A stretch of DNA of 64,000 nucleotides from Paeniglutamicibacter sulfureus (GCF_030512175.1 NZ_JAULBL010000001.1:1-64000), one strand, 5' to 3'; shown: positions 8,510 through 18,145, counted from the first letter of the stretch. A program made the numbers and translations. The notes: generated by a model from the sequence alone, not told the origin.

Positions 8510-10264
8510 ATGGAACAAGGCACCAAGGCCATGCATGTAGCCATCAACACATCCCGCAGGGTCAACAAGGCCGGTGTGGAGGTCGAATACCGGTCCGCCC
8601 TGGTGCGCCGGACCTACCGCGAGGGCGGCAAGGTCAAGCACGAGACCCTGGGCAACATTTCCTACCTGCCCGAACGCGCCATCCTGGACCTGAAGGCGTC
8701 CCTGAACGGCAAGAGAATGGTGGACGCCGATGCCCGGATGCAGATCCTGCGCACCCTGCCCCACGGACACATCGACGCGATCTACGCCATGGCCCGCGGC
8801 CTGCGCTTCGAATCCCTGTTGGGCCCCGCCTGCCGGAACCGGGACCTCATCATGGCCCTGCTGGCGGCCCGGATCTGCAAGCCGACCTCCAAGCTCGCCA
8901 CCCTGAACTGGTTCGCCGACACCACCCTGGGCACCGACCTCGGACCGGCCACCACCGACGAGCTCTACGCCGCCATGGACTGGCTCCTGGAACAACAACC
9001 CCGCATCGAAAAGCAGCTCGCCCGCACCCACCTCGGACCCGAACACAACCCCGAGGGCCTCGCGCTCTTTGACCTGTCCTCCTCCTGGGTCACCGGAACC
9101 CACAACCCGCTGGCAAAATTCGGGTATTCCAGGGACAAGAAACGCGGCTGCGAACAAATCGAATACGGCATGCTCGCCACCCGCGCCGGACTGCCCATCG
9201 CCGTGCGAGTGTTCCCCGGGAACACCGCCGACCCGACCGCATTCATCCAGATTGCCAAGGAGATCCACGCCCTCTCCGGCGTCCATGACCTGGCCATGGT
9301 CGGAGACCGCGGCATGATCACCAACGCACGGGTCGAAGACCTCAAAAAAGACACCGACTTCTCCTGGGTCACCGCGCTGCGCAACACCGACATCCAGCAC
9401 CTCGCCGAGGACAACGGCCCCCTGCAGATGAGCCTGTTCGACCAACAAAACCTCGCCGAGATCACCCACCCGAAATACCCCGGCGAACGGCTCATCGCCT
9501 GCCGCAACCCCGCCCTGGCCGCCAAGCGCGCCCACAAACGCACCAACCTGCTCGAGGCCACCGAGGAAAAGCTGGAAACCATCAAGAAAGCGGTGGAGGC
9601 CGGCCGCCTCAAGGGCGCCGGAAAGATCGGGGTGAAGGTCGGCAAGGTCGCCGGCAAATACAACATGCAAAAGCACTTCAACCTCATCATCGAAGACACC
9701 GCCTTCACCTACACCCGCAACACCGGATCCATTGCCCGCGAGGCCGACCTGGACGGCATCTACGTCATCCGCACCAACCTCCCCGCCGACACCATGGACG
9801 CCCCCGAGGCGGTGCGCACCTACAAGTCCCTGGCCAACGTGGAAAAGATCTTCAAGACCCTCAAAACCCGCGACCTGGGCATCCGCCCCATCCGCCACTA
9901 CACCGAAAACCGGACCCGAGCCCACGTCTTCCTCTGCATGCTCGCCGCCCACCTCACCTGGCACCTGCGCACCGCCCTCGCACCACTGACCTTCACCGAC
10001 GAGAACCGACCCGTGCCCGAGGAACCCGTCGCCAAGGTCGAACGCTCCGCCGCCGCGGCATCCAAGGCCAGCACCCGGAAACTCGACGACGGGACCACCG
10101 CCACCAGCTACCAAGACCTCCTGACCCACCTGGGAACCCGGACCAGGAACACCACCAGCGTCCCGGGCACCGAGCGGACCTTCGAACTGCTTTCCCTGCC
10201 CACGCCCCGCCAACAAAGGGCCATGGACCTCATCGACCACCACATCAAAAACCACAGAAAGTAG
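8510..10264 (+). CDS. IS1634-family DDE transposase
   Basis: 584 residues from 8510; a start at 8531 (MHVAINTSRR) is equally possible. The N-terminal block RRTYREGGKVKHETLGNIS is typical of IS1634/IS1549-type transposases. Candidate catalytic residues are Asp 188 in LFDLSSSW, Asp 266 in VGDRGMI and Glu 445 in NVEKIFKTLKT, the last near the RPIRHYTENR region seen in this IS4-related group. The frame is open throughout, so the enzyme may be active. It cuts and joins the element ends described in the IS entry. Confidence 0.93.
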   Translation: MEQGTKAMHVAINTSRRVNKAGVEVEYRSALVRRTYREGGKVKHETLGNISYLPERAILDLKASLNGKRMVDADARMQILRTLPHGHIDAIYAMARGLRFESLLGPACRNRDLIMALLAARICKPTSKLATLNWFADTTLGTDLGPATTDELYAAMDWLLEQQPRIEKQLARTHLGPEHNPEGLALFDLSSSWVTGTHNPLAKFGYSRDKKRGCEQIEYGMLATRAGLPIAVRVFPGNTADPTAFIQIAKEIHALSGVHDLAMVGDRGMITNARVEDLKKDTDFSWVTALRNTDIQHLAEDNGPLQMSLFDQQNLAEITHPKYPGERLIACRNPALAAKRAHKRTNLLEATEEKLETIKKAVEAGRLKGAGKIGVKVGKVAGKYNMQKHFNLIIEDTAFTYTRNTGSIAREADLDGIYVIRTNLPADTMDAPEAVRTYKSLANVEKIFKTLKTRDLGIRPIRHYTENRTRAHVFLCMLAAHLTWHLRTALAPLTFTDENRPVPEEPVAKVERSAAAASKASTRKLDDGTTATSYQDLLTHLGTRTRNTTSVPGTERTFELLSLPTPRQQRAMDLIDHHIKNHRK

Positions 10265-10283
10265 CCAGAGAACCGGAACCAAA

Positions 10284-10327
10284 AACGCCAGGATCCCCGA
10301 CAATCCGGGGATCCTGGCGTTCTGTCT
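10284..10327 (+). terminator. Terminator after the transposase, inside the right IS end
   Basis: Perfect 16-base arms at 10284-10299 and 10306-10321 enclose a 6-base loop, followed by TCTGTCT. It ends the transposase transcript before the cupin gene, which runs the other way. Confidence 0.75.
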
Positions 10328-10340
10328 GCCGTAACTTCAG

Positions 10341-10346
10341 CCTAAC
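10341..10346. repeat. Target-site duplication CCTAAC, right
   Basis: This is the second copy of the 6-base duplication. It contains the stop codon of the minus-strand cupin gene (CTA, read as TAG), so the element landed at the very end of that gene without altering its protein. Confidence 0.8.
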
Positions 10347-10671
10347 CGACCAGCGAAGTGAGCAGGAAAGCGCAGTCTTCGGTGGCAACAACGTTGTGAA
10401 TGGCATCGGGCAGCACGAACAGGCCGCCGTGTGCTATCGCCCGTGAATCGCCCACCCAATTCACCACGATCGACCCGCGCAACACTTGAAGGGTCGCAGC
10501 CTCGGGCTTTTCATGGTCGTTCAGTGTTGACCCGGCCAGCAGGGTGATCAACGTGTGGCGCAAGCGCCCGTCATTGAGCACCGCAACGGCGCTGCGGCCG
10601 TTGTTGGAGGCGGTCGCCTTCTCAAATTCCCTGGCGACCAGTTGGTCAAGTTCCGCGCTGGTGACGTGCAT
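10342..10671 (-). CDS. Small cupin-fold protein
   Basis: 109 residues from the ATG at 10671, chosen because GGGCAGGGG lies just upstream; the frame can be read 11 codons further to 10704. The sequence shows a single cupin pattern: a first strand block (HTLITLLAGSTLNDHEKP) and a second with GGLFVLPDAIHNVVA. The metal-binding histidines are incomplete, so enzymatic activity is doubtful. It follows glnE on the same strand with a 54-base gap, so it may be the last gene of the glnA2-glnE operon. An IS abuts its stop codon. Confidence 0.75.
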   Translation of the reverse strand: MHVTSAELDQLVAREFEKATASNNGRSAVAVLNDGRLRHTLITLLAGSTLNDHEKPEAATLQVLRGSIVVNWVGDSRAIAHGGLFVLPDAIHNVVATEDCAFLLTSLVG

Positions 10672-10725
10672 GGCTATCCCCTGCCCTTTCAAAGACGAAC
10701 GCATGGCCCCACTGTTTCCATCAGC

Positions 10726-13700
10726 CTAGGCGGTTCTCTCTTCAAAGCCATAGAAGTGGCGTTCAAGAACCTGCCGCGACCGGCGCGTGGTCTTGAGGTA
10801 GTCGTCCTCCATGACCGAGGCCTCTCCCGGTGCGTACCCACACCAGCGGGCCACCGCTTCCATGTCGCGCCAGGAATTCGGCAACACGTCTGAGACCCGT
10901 CCGGTGCAAATCAGGCCCCCGCTGCGGATCCTGGTGGCCAGGGACCACGCATCGTCCAGCAGCGCCACCTCTTCGGCGGGGATGAGCCCGGCCTCGGCAA
11001 TGGCCTTCAGCGCCGGGCGCGTGGAGGTGGTGCGCAACGCCGGGTGGTCCTTGGCGTGCTGCAGTTGCATGAGCTGGACCAACCATTCGACGTCGCTGAG
11101 CGAGCCGCGGCCCAGTTTCAGGTGCCGTTCCGGCTCGGCACCGCGGGGCAACCGCTCTGCCTCCACGCGCGCCTTGATCCTGCGAATTTCGCGAATCTGT
11201 TCCTCGCCCATGACCTGCTCGTAACGCAGGGGGTCGACCATGGCCATGAAGTCATCGGCCAGATTCTCCGACCCGGCCATGGGGGTGGCGCGCAACAGAG
11301 CCTGTTGTTCCCAGATCTGGGACCAGCGCCGGTAGTACTCCTCGTAGGAGGCCAGCGAGCGCACCAGCGGCCCGCTCTTGCCCTCCGGTCGCAGCGCAGC
11401 GTCGATTTCCAGTCGCGGTTCTGCCTGGATCGCCGGCACCATGGGCCTGCCCAACAGCGACCCGAGCGCAGTGGCGATGCGCAGCGACTGCTCTTGTGCA
11501 CGCTGCTGGTCGGCCTCGTCGAAGGCCCGCTGGACGAACATCACATCCGCGTCGGAGCAATAACCGATCTCGTGGCCGCCCTGGCGGCCCATCGCCACGA
11601 CCAGGAATTCTCCCAGCTGCGGGGTCGAGGCGTATTCGGTGCTCTGGGCGACCTCCAGGGCACCGCGCACGGCTGCCCTGTCGTTGTCGGCCAGGGCCCG
11701 CCCCACGGTGTCTTGGTCGATGACCCCGGCGCCGTCGGCCAGGGAGATGCGCAGGATCTCGCGGCGCCTGATCACCCGGATCAACCGGATCGCCTGGTCG
11801 GAGCCCAGGTTCCGCTTCAGCTTCGAGGAGATCTCGCCCCACAGCGCCTCGTAGCCCAGGGGCTGCAGTGACTTGTTGGATCCGAGCCAGGCCGCCGATT
11901 CCGGGGAGACCTCCAGCAGATCGGTGATGAAGCGGGAGTTGGACAGGATCTTGCACAGGCGCTCGGCCGCTGCGGATGAATCCCGCAACATGCCCAGGTA
12001 CCAGTGCGACTCCCCCAGCGATTCGCTCAGCCGCCTGAAGCCCAGCAAGCCGGCATCCGGGTCCACGCCCTCGGCGATCCACCCCAGGAGCACAGGCAGC
12101 AGCTGTCGCTGCAGGGCGGCGCGCCTGCGCATGCCGCCGGTCAAGGCCTCGATGTGGCGCATCGCCGCCTTCGGGTCCACGTAGCCCAGGGCGCGCAGGC
12201 GGGATTGCGCCGCTTCCGGGGACAGGCGCACCTCGTCGGCCGACAGGTTTGAGGCGCTGTTGAGCAGCGGCCGGTAGAAGATCCGTTCGTGGAGCAGGCG
12301 CACCAGGCGCCTGGTGTCGCCCCAGCGGTCAAGCAGGCCGGCAGCGGTGGACAGCTCGACACCCAGGGTGGAGCGCACAGCACGCGCCAGGACGCGCTGT
12401 CCCGACTCCTTGTGCGGCATCAGGTGCGTCCGACGCAGGTTCACCAGCTGGATGCGGTGCTCGAGCACGCGCAGGAAGCGGTAGGAGCGGTCAAACTTCT
12501 CGGCGTCGTCGCGTCCGATGTATCCGGCCAGGCTCAACGCGGCGATGGCCTTGGTGGTGGAGCGCGCGCGCACGGTCTCATCCACCCGTCCGTGGACCAG
12601 CTGGAGCAGCTGGACGGTGAATTCGACGTCCCGGAGCCCGCCGGGGCCCAGCTTGAGCTGGTACGCCAACTCGGCCGGCTTGATGTTCGCGGTGACCCGG
12701 CGGCGCATGCGCTGCACCGATTCCACGAAGCCCTCGCGTTCCGAGGAAGACCAGACCAATGGTTCCACCATGGCCTCGTAGGCAGCGCCCAACTGCGCGT
12801 CCCCGGCGATCGCCCTGGCCTTCAACAGCGCCTGGAACTCCCAGGACGCGGCCCAGCGCGCGTAGTAGGCGGCGTGGGACTCCAGGGTGCGGCTCAGCGC
12901 CCCGTCCTTGCCCTCGGGACGGAGGTTCGCGTCCACCTCCCACAGGCCGGGTTCGATCCCGGCGGAGTCGATGGCCCGGGAGATGCCGATCGCAAGCTCC
13001 CTGGCCAGGGAATGGGCCAGATCCTCGTCCAGCCGGTCGCTGGAGTGCACGTAGATGACATCGACGTCCGACACGTAGTTCAGTTCGTGGGCCCCGCACT
13101 TGCCCATGCCGATCACCGCCAGGCGCAGGTCGGCAATGTCCTCGGCTTCGAAGCGGTGCCGGGCCTCGGCCCGGCTGATGGCCAGGGCACCCTCGAGGGC
13201 GGCCGCTGCAAGGTCGGCCAGCTCCCGTCCGACTTCCGGCATGGCAGCCAGTGCATCGGCTGCCCCGAGGTCGCGGTGGGCCAGGCCGAGCAGGGCGCGG
13301 CGGTAGGCCACGCGCAACACTCGGTGTCCGTCCTCGCCGAAGACGGCGGCCACCGGGGGGATGCCCGATGCCGGGTCGGCTCCCACGGCGATCAGCAGCT
13401 CGGCACGCAATTCCTGGGCGCTGCGCCCGTGCATGCGTTCCGGTGCGGGCTCCTGCAGGATCTCCAGGCACGAGGGTTCGCGGATGAGGAAGTTCGCCAG
13501 GGCGTCCGAGGCACCGAGCAAGCGCAAGAAACCCGGCGCGGTGCGCGGGCCCAGCGCCAGTTCCAGGGCCGCCGGGGCGTGCGGGATGAGGCGGATCAGC
13601 GCGAGCAGCGCCTGGTCCGGGTCCGCGGCATGGGCCAGGTGGCCCACGAGCGCCCGGTGGTCAATATCCGCCAGTTCCTTGTCGGCCAGAAAGCGCTTGG

Positions 13701-13761
13701 CGCGCTCCAAGTCGTCGAACCCGGCCGAAATCAGCTGCCTCGTCGAGATCTGCAAGGGCAT
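10726..13761 (-). CDS. glnE: Bifunctional glutamine synthetase adenylyltransferase/deadenylase GlnE
   Basis: 1011 residues, typical for GlnE. It has two nucleotidyltransferase domains. The N-terminal, adenylyl-removing one carries GMGKCGAHELNYVSDVDV at about 218-235. The C-terminal, adenylyl-adding one carries AMGRQGGHEIGYCSDADV near 725-745. GlnE attaches and removes AMP on the GlnA tyrosine according to nitrogen state. The start lies 4 bases after the glnA2 stop, so the two are co-transcribed. No PII gene is in the window. Confidence 0.97.
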   Translation of the reverse strand: MPLQISTRQLISAGFDDLERAKRFLADKELADIDHRALVGHLAHAADPDQALLALIRLIPHAPAALELALGPRTAPGFLRLLGASDALANFLIREPSCLEILQEPAPERMHGRSAQELRAELLIAVGADPASGIPPVAAVFGEDGHRVLRVAYRRALLGLAHRDLGAADALAAMPEVGRELADLAAAALEGALAISRAEARHRFEAEDIADLRLAVIGMGKCGAHELNYVSDVDVIYVHSSDRLDEDLAHSLARELAIGISRAIDSAGIEPGLWEVDANLRPEGKDGALSRTLESHAAYYARWAASWEFQALLKARAIAGDAQLGAAYEAMVEPLVWSSSEREGFVESVQRMRRRVTANIKPAELAYQLKLGPGGLRDVEFTVQLLQLVHGRVDETVRARSTTKAIAALSLAGYIGRDDAEKFDRSYRFLRVLEHRIQLVNLRRTHLMPHKESGQRVLARAVRSTLGVELSTAAGLLDRWGDTRRLVRLLHERIFYRPLLNSASNLSADEVRLSPEAAQSRLRALGYVDPKAAMRHIEALTGGMRRRAALQRQLLPVLLGWIAEGVDPDAGLLGFRRLSESLGESHWYLGMLRDSSAAAERLCKILSNSRFITDLLEVSPESAAWLGSNKSLQPLGYEALWGEISSKLKRNLGSDQAIRLIRVIRRREILRISLADGAGVIDQDTVGRALADNDRAAVRGALEVAQSTEYASTPQLGEFLVVAMGRQGGHEIGYCSDADVMFVQRAFDEADQQRAQEQSLRIATALGSLLGRPMVPAIQAEPRLEIDAALRPEGKSGPLVRSLASYEEYYRRWSQIWEQQALLRATPMAGSENLADDFMAMVDPLRYEQVMGEEQIREIRRIKARVEAERLPRGAEPERHLKLGRGSLSDVEWLVQLMQLQHAKDHPALRTTSTRPALKAIAEAGLIPAEEVALLDDAWSLATRIRSGGLICTGRVSDVLPNSWRDMEAVARWCGYAPGEASVMEDDYLKTTRRSRQVLERHFYGFEERTA

Positions 13762-13765
13762 TCCC

Positions 13766-15106
13766 CTAGAGGATCCCCAGGTAGCGCCGGAGTTCGAACG
13801 GGCTCACGTTCTGGCGGTAGGCTTCCCATTCGTCGCGCTTGTTGCGCAGGAACGAGGTGTAGACCTGCTCGCCGAGGATGTCTGCGACCAGTTCGGATTC
13901 CTCCATGGCGCGGATGGCATCGTGCAGGGACCCGGGAAGCGGGTCGTGTCCGCTGGCGCGGCGCTCGGCGCTGCTCAGGCCCCACACGTCCTCTTCGGCC
14001 TGCGGTTCGAGCTCGTAGCCTTCCTGGATGCCCTTCAGTCCGGCGCCCAGCAGGCAGGCGTAGGCCAGATAGGGGTTGGTGGCCGAGTCGATGCCGCGGT
14101 ACTCGACGCGCGCCGACTGGCCCTTGCCCGGCTTGTAGAGCGGAACACGCACCAGTGCTGAACGGTTGTTGTGGCCCCAAGAGCGGTGGCTCGGGGCCTC
14201 CCCGCCACCCCAGAGGCGCTTGTAGGAGTTCACGAACTGGTTGGTCACCGCGGTGAACTCCGGTGCGTGGCGCAGGATCCCGGCAATGAACTGGCGGGCG
14301 GTGTCGGAGAGCTGGAATTCACGGCCCGCCTCGAAGAAGGCGTTGGTGTCGCCCTCGAAGAGCGAGAAGTGGGTGTGCATGCCGGAGCCGGGTTCGTCGG
14401 AGAACGGCTTGGGCATGAACGTCGCGTAGATGCCCTGCTGGATCGCGACTTCCTTGATCACGGTGCGGAATGTCATGACGTTGTCGGCCGTCTGCAGCGC
14501 ATCGGCGTAACGCAGGTCGATCTCGTTCTGGCCGGGGCCGTTTTCGTGGTGGCTGAACTCCACGGAGATGCCCACGGCTTCGAGCATTGTCACCGCGGTG
14601 CGGCGGAAGTCCTGGGCGACGCCGCCGGTGACGTGGTCGAAGTACCCGCCCCGATCAACCGGGACCGGGTATCCGTCGGTTCCCAGCTCGGAGGAACGTA
14701 ACAAATAGAATTCAATCTCGGGGTGCGTGTAGCAGGTGAAGCCCATCTCGGAGGCGACGGCCAGCTGGCGCTTGAGCACCTGCCGGGAGTCGGCTGCGGC
14801 AGGCAGTCCGTCCGGGGTCAGGATGTCGCAGAACATCCGCGACGTAGGCTCGGTCTCGCCGCGCCACGGCAGGATCTGGAAGGTGGAGGGGTCCGGCTGC
14901 AACAGCATGTCCGACTCGTAAATCCGCGACATTCCCTCGATGGAGGAACCGTCGAAGCCCAGGCCTTCCTCGAAGGCACCCTCGACCTCGGCAGGGGCCA
15001 GGGCCACGGATTTCATGGAACCCACCACATCGGTAAACCACAGGCGCACGAAACGTACGTCCCTCTCCTCAATGGTTCTAAGGACGAATTCCTGCTGGCG
15101 ATCCAC
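13766..15106 (-). CDS. glnA2: Second type I glutamine synthetase, GlnA2-like
   Basis: 446 residues from a GTG start (MDRQQEFVLRTIEERDVRF), the length of mycobacterial GlnA2. GGAAGGA precedes the GTG at 15106; the frame stays open further upstream but without a matching start. Class I motifs are present: FDGSSIEGM, MPKPFSDEPGSGMH and NRSALVRVP. At the position of the GlnA adenylylation tyrosine it has EEDVWGLS, so Trp replaces Tyr. It should therefore not be controlled by GlnE although it is in the same operon. Its true substrate may not be ammonia plus glutamate; some GlnA2 proteins act on polyamines. Confidence 0.93.
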   Translation of the reverse strand: MDRQQEFVLRTIEERDVRFVRLWFTDVVGSMKSVALAPAEVEGAFEEGLGFDGSSIEGMSRIYESDMLLQPDPSTFQILPWRGETEPTSRMFCDILTPDGLPAAADSRQVLKRQLAVASEMGFTCYTHPEIEFYLLRSSELGTDGYPVPVDRGGYFDHVTGGVAQDFRRTAVTMLEAVGISVEFSHHENGPGQNEIDLRYADALQTADNVMTFRTVIKEVAIQQGIYATFMPKPFSDEPGSGMHTHFSLFEGDTNAFFEAGREFQLSDTARQFIAGILRHAPEFTAVTNQFVNSYKRLWGGGEAPSHRSWGHNNRSALVRVPLYKPGKGQSARVEYRGIDSATNPYLAYACLLGAGLKGIQEGYELEPQAEEDVWGLSSAERRASGHDPLPGSLHDAIRAMEESELVADILGEQVYTSFLRNKRDEWEAYRQNVSPFELRRYLGIL

Positions 15107-15226
15107 GGCGGGTTCCTTCCACAAACGGTTTTGGCGGCGGTTCCCGCCCCACTGACTCACTTTATACGTTTTTACGGCCGGGACACGGGAGGACAGCTGC
15201 GCCGAATGTGCATTAGTCTCTTGCCC

Positions 15227-16084
15227 ATGAGTGCTCATCCTTCCACACCAGCAAATTCCCCTGCCACAGGCGCCGTTTCCGGACCGCGAATCCGTCTGCA
15301 CCACCTGCAAACGGCGAAAAACGAGGGCCGGAAATTTGCGATGCTCACCGCCTACGACACGATGATGGCGGGCATCTTTGACGCCGCCGGCATTGAAGTG
15401 CTGCTGGTGGGCGACTCGGCGGCCAACACCGTGATGGGCTATTCCTCTACCTTGCCGATCACCATGGACGAAATGATCGTCTTTTCCAAGGCGGTGGTCT
15501 CCGGCGCCCAGCACGCGCTGGTGGTGTGCGACTTGCCGTTCGGATCCTACGAGGTCTCCCCCGAACAGGCCGTTTCATCGGCGGTGCGTCTCATGAAGGA
15601 GGGCGGTGTGCACGCCGTGAAGCTGGAAGGCGGGCAGTATTTCGTTCCGCACGTGCGTGCCCTGGTGGCCGCCGGCGTTCCGGTGATGGCACATATCGGC
15701 TTCACCCCGCAGTCCGAACATGCGCTGGGAGGCTACCGCGTCCAGGGTCGCGGCGACGCCGCTGCGGTACTGGTCGCCGACGCCCAGGCGCTGGAGGCCG
15801 CGGGGGCCTTCGCCGTGCTGATGGAAATGATCCCCACCGGCACCGCGCGCCAAGTTGACGAAGCGTTGCGCGTTCCCACCGTCGGCATCGGCGCCGGTGC
15901 CGCCACCACGGGCCAGGTCCTGGTTTGGCAGGACATGCTGGGCCTGGGCAGCGGCAAGAGTGCGCGGTTCGTGAAGAAGTACGCGGACCTGCGCTCGGTG
16001 GTGTCGGGGGCAGCGACCGCCTACCGCGAGGACGTGCTGGCCGGAACCTTCCCGGCGGCGGAACACGAGTTCGGGGACCGGTAG
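15227..16084 (+). CDS. panB: 3-methyl-2-oxobutanoate hydroxymethyltransferase PanB
   Basis: 285 residues. PanB makes ketopantoate from 2-oxoisovalerate and methylene-tetrahydrofolate, the first step to pantothenate and CoA. Conserved stretches are TAYDTMMAGIFDAAGIE, LLVGDSAANTVMGY (metal-binding Asp), CDLPFGSYE and MAHIGFTPQ. The ATG at 15227 is preferred; one in-frame ATG lies a few codons upstream (MCISLLP). It is divergent from glnA2, 120 bases away. No panC or panD lies beside it. Confidence 0.95.
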   Translation: MSAHPSTPANSPATGAVSGPRIRLHHLQTAKNEGRKFAMLTAYDTMMAGIFDAAGIEVLLVGDSAANTVMGYSSTLPITMDEMIVFSKAVVSGAQHALVVCDLPFGSYEVSPEQAVSSAVRLMKEGGVHAVKLEGGQYFVPHVRALVAAGVPVMAHIGFTPQSEHALGGYRVQGRGDAAAVLVADAQALEAAGAFAVLMEMIPTGTARQVDEALRVPTVGIGAGAATTGQVLVWQDMLGLGSGKSARFVKKYADLRSVVSGAATAYREDVLAGTFPAAEHEFGDR

Positions 16085-16089
16085 CCCCC

Positions 16090-16284
16090 CTACTCCTCCT
16101 CTTCCTCGTCTTCCTCGTCCCACTGCTCGTTGCGTTCGCGCACCTTGCTCATGGCCAGTTCCGCCTCGGCGCGCGAGGCATACGGCCCAAGGAGCTGCGA
16201 CCAATCGGCCTGCGGCCCGGTTTCGACCTGGCCGGTGGTGATGTTGAACCAGAATTCGCCCTCGCCGGGCAATGCTCCACTCAT
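16090..16284 (-). CDS. Small acidic SPOR-like protein
   Basis: 64 residues. The core EFWFNITTGQVETGP, then LLGPYASRAEAELAMSKVRER, resembles half of a SPOR repeat. The C-terminus is a run of Asp/Glu (EEDEEEEE). There is no signal peptide, so it acts in the cytoplasm if anywhere. Start at 16284 with AGGTGGG upstream. Similar very small proteins lie between panB and map in Arthrobacter relatives. The function is unknown. Confidence 0.75.
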   Translation of the reverse strand: MSGALPGEGEFWFNITTGQVETGPQADWSQLLGPYASRAEAELAMSKVRERNEQWDEEDEEEEE

Positions 16285-16399
16285 CGGGATTGACCCACCT
16301 TTCGTTGACGCCACATTGACTCGATATGCCACCACCCTACAGCCGACGGCCGCCCGGGCAACGGCCCGACTCCTTGGCACACGGCACCATCGACCCCGC

Positions 16400-16405
16400 T
16401 AGAAT
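16400..16405 (+). promoter_or_regulatory. Candidate -10 hexamer for a leaderless map transcript
   Basis: TAGAAT ends 7 bases before the ATG at 16413, with no Shine-Dalgarno sequence between. The same hexamer and spacing occur before the DUF4191 gene. Confidence 0.35.
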
Positions 16406-16412
16406 GGGAACC

Positions 16413-17288
16413 ATGCCTTTAGCAACAACCGCACCCATCGGATCCCTCGTTCCCGGTACCCCCACTCCGCAGCGAACCGTCCCCAACTCGATCCCCCGTC
16501 CCGAATATGTCGGGAGGCCGGCACCGCGCAAATCCGACGCACCGGAAGTCCGCTCCGCGGACATCATCGCCCGGATGCGCGTGGCGTCAAAGATCGCCGC
16601 GCAGGCGTTGGCGGAGGTCGGCAAGGCCGTCGTCCCGGGAGTCACCACCGACGAGCTGGACAGGATCGGGCACGAATTCCTGCTAGACCACAAGGCCTAC
16701 CCCTCGACACTGGGCTACCGCGGCTTCACGAAGTCGCTGTGCGCCTCCATCAACGAGGTCATCTGCCACGGCATCCCCGACACCACAGTGGTGCAGGACG
16801 GGGACATCGTGAACATCGACATCACCGCGTTCATCGGCGGGGTCCACGGCGACACCAACGCCACCTTCCTGGCCGGGAACGTCGACGAGGAATCGCGGCT
16901 GCTGGTCGAGCGCACCGAGGAATCCCTGCGACGGGCCATCAAGTCCGTCATGCCGGGCCGGGAAATCAACGTCATCGGCCGCACCATCTCCGCCTACGCA
17001 AAACGCTTCGGCTATGGCGTGGTGCGGGACTTCACCGGGCACGGCGTGGCAGAATCCTTCCATACCGGGTTGATCATCCCGCACTACGATGCGGCACCGG
17101 CCTACAGCCAGCTGATCGAACCGGGCATGACGTTCACCATCGAACCCATGCTCACCCTGGGCACCATCGAGTGGGACATGTGGGACGACGGCTGGACCGC
17201 CACCACCAAGGACCGCAAGCGCACGGCACAATTTGAACACACACTGCTCGTCAACGAGGACGGCGCCGAAATCCTGACCCTGGCCTAA
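16413..17288 (+). CDS. map: Methionine aminopeptidase, type Ic
   Basis: 291 residues. It removes the initiator methionine from new proteins. The five metal ligands can be placed: two Asp in [18 protein letters not shown], His in [13 protein letters not shown], Glu in [10 protein letters not shown] and Glu in QFEHTLLV. A proline-rich N-terminal extension of about 40 residues ([19 protein letters not shown]) marks the actinobacterial Ic type. ATG 16413 is used; ATG 16404 is the alternative, three codons longer. Confidence 0.95.
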   Translation: MPLATTAPIGSLVPGTPTPQRTVPNSIPRPEYVGRPAPRKSDAPEVRSADIIARMRVASKIAAQALAEVGKAVVPGVTTDELDRIGHEFLLDHKAYPSTLGYRGFTKSLCASINEVICHGIPDTTVVQDGDIVNIDITAFIGGVHGDTNATFLAGNVDEESRLLVERTEESLRRAIKSVMPGREINVIGRTISAYAKRFGYGVVRDFTGHGVAESFHTGLIIPHYDAAPAYSQLIEPGMTFTIEPMLTLGTIEWDMWDDGWTATTKDRKRTAQFEHTLLVNEDGAEILTLA

Positions 17289-17338
17289 CCCCAGGGACCC
17301 CGTTCTAGCCCCCTCCTTAGAGAAAGAGCCCGACCCGC

Positions 17339-18124
17339 ATGTCTGAACGCGCACTGAACCCATCGCCCACGGCCATTGGCATCGACATCGGCGGCACCGG
17401 CATCAAGGGCGGCATCGTCGACCTCGTAACCGGAAAGCTGATCGGCGAACGCGTCCGCATCGACACCCCGAAGCCTGCGACCCCGGCCGCGGTGGCCGAG
17501 GTGGTTGCGCAGATCGTCGCCCAGCTCGATGAGCGGGACGGGGCTCCCGGGGCGCAGACCCCCGTCGGCGTCACGTTCCCCGCCATCATCCACCACGGAG
17601 TGGCCCGCTCGGCCGCCAACGTGGACAAGTCATGGATCGGCACCGACGTTGATGCGCTGTTCACCGCGCAACTGGGGCGCCCGGTCCATGTCATGAACGA
17701 CGCCGACGCCGCGGGCCTGGCCGAGGCGCGTTACGGTGCCGGGGCGGGCGTGGGAGGTTCGGTGCTGGTGATCACCCTGGGCACCGGCATCGGCTCGGCG
17801 CTGATCCACAACGGCGTGCTGGTTCCCAACGTGGAGCTGGGCCACCTGGAGATCGATTCGGCGGTCGCCGAGACCCGCGCCTCGGCCGCGGCGCGCGAGC
17901 GCGAGGACCTGGGCTGGGACGAATACGCGGTGCGATTGCAGCGCTTCTTCTCCCACGTGGAGTTCCTCTTCTCCCCCTCGCTGTTCATCATCGGCGGCGG
18001 CATTTCCAAGCGTGCGGACGACTACCTGCCCCAGCTTTCGCTTTCCACCCCGATCACCGTGGCGAAGTCGAAGAACAACGCCGGCATCGTCGGGGCCGCC
18101 CTGCAGCAGTCGGGCCTTTCCTAG
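17339..18124 (+). CDS. ppgK: Polyphosphate glucokinase (ROK family)
   Basis: 261 residues. PpgK phosphorylates glucose using inorganic polyphosphate or ATP. It has the ROK phosphate loop [13 protein letters not shown] at about 12-24, a catalytic Asp in [16 protein letters not shown], and [11 protein letters not shown]. The zinc-binding cysteines of repressor-type ROK proteins are absent, as expected for this branch. It follows map by 50 bases on the same strand and ends at a strong hairpin. Confidence 0.93.
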   Translation: MSERALNPSPTAIGIDIGGTGIKGGIVDLVTGKLIGERVRIDTPKPATPAAVAEVVAQIVAQLDERDGAPGAQTPVGVTFPAIIHHGVARSAANVDKSWIGTDVDALFTAQLGRPVHVMNDADAAGLAEARYGAGAGVGGSVLVITLGTGIGSALIHNGVLVPNVELGHLEIDSAVAETRASAAAREREDLGWDEYAVRLQRFFSHVEFLFSPSLFIIGGGISKRADDYLPQLSLSTPITVAKSKNNAGIVGAALQQSGLS

Positions 18125-18145
18125 CCGGTTCCCGAAAGGGGGACG

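Larger units (their letters stand above)
8375..10340 (+). mobile_element. Complete IS1634-family insertion sequence (1966 bp)
   Basis: The ends are 11-base imperfect inverted repeats: CTGAGGTTACG at 8375-8385 and the complement of CTGAAGTTACG at 10330-10340 (10 of 11 match). They are flanked by the 6-base duplication CCTAAC. One transposase gene fills the element. A hairpin lies just inside each end (8390-8427 and 10284-10321), a common way to shield the transposase from outside transcription. Ends, reading frame and duplication are all intact, so the insertion may be fairly recent and still active. Confidence 0.85.
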
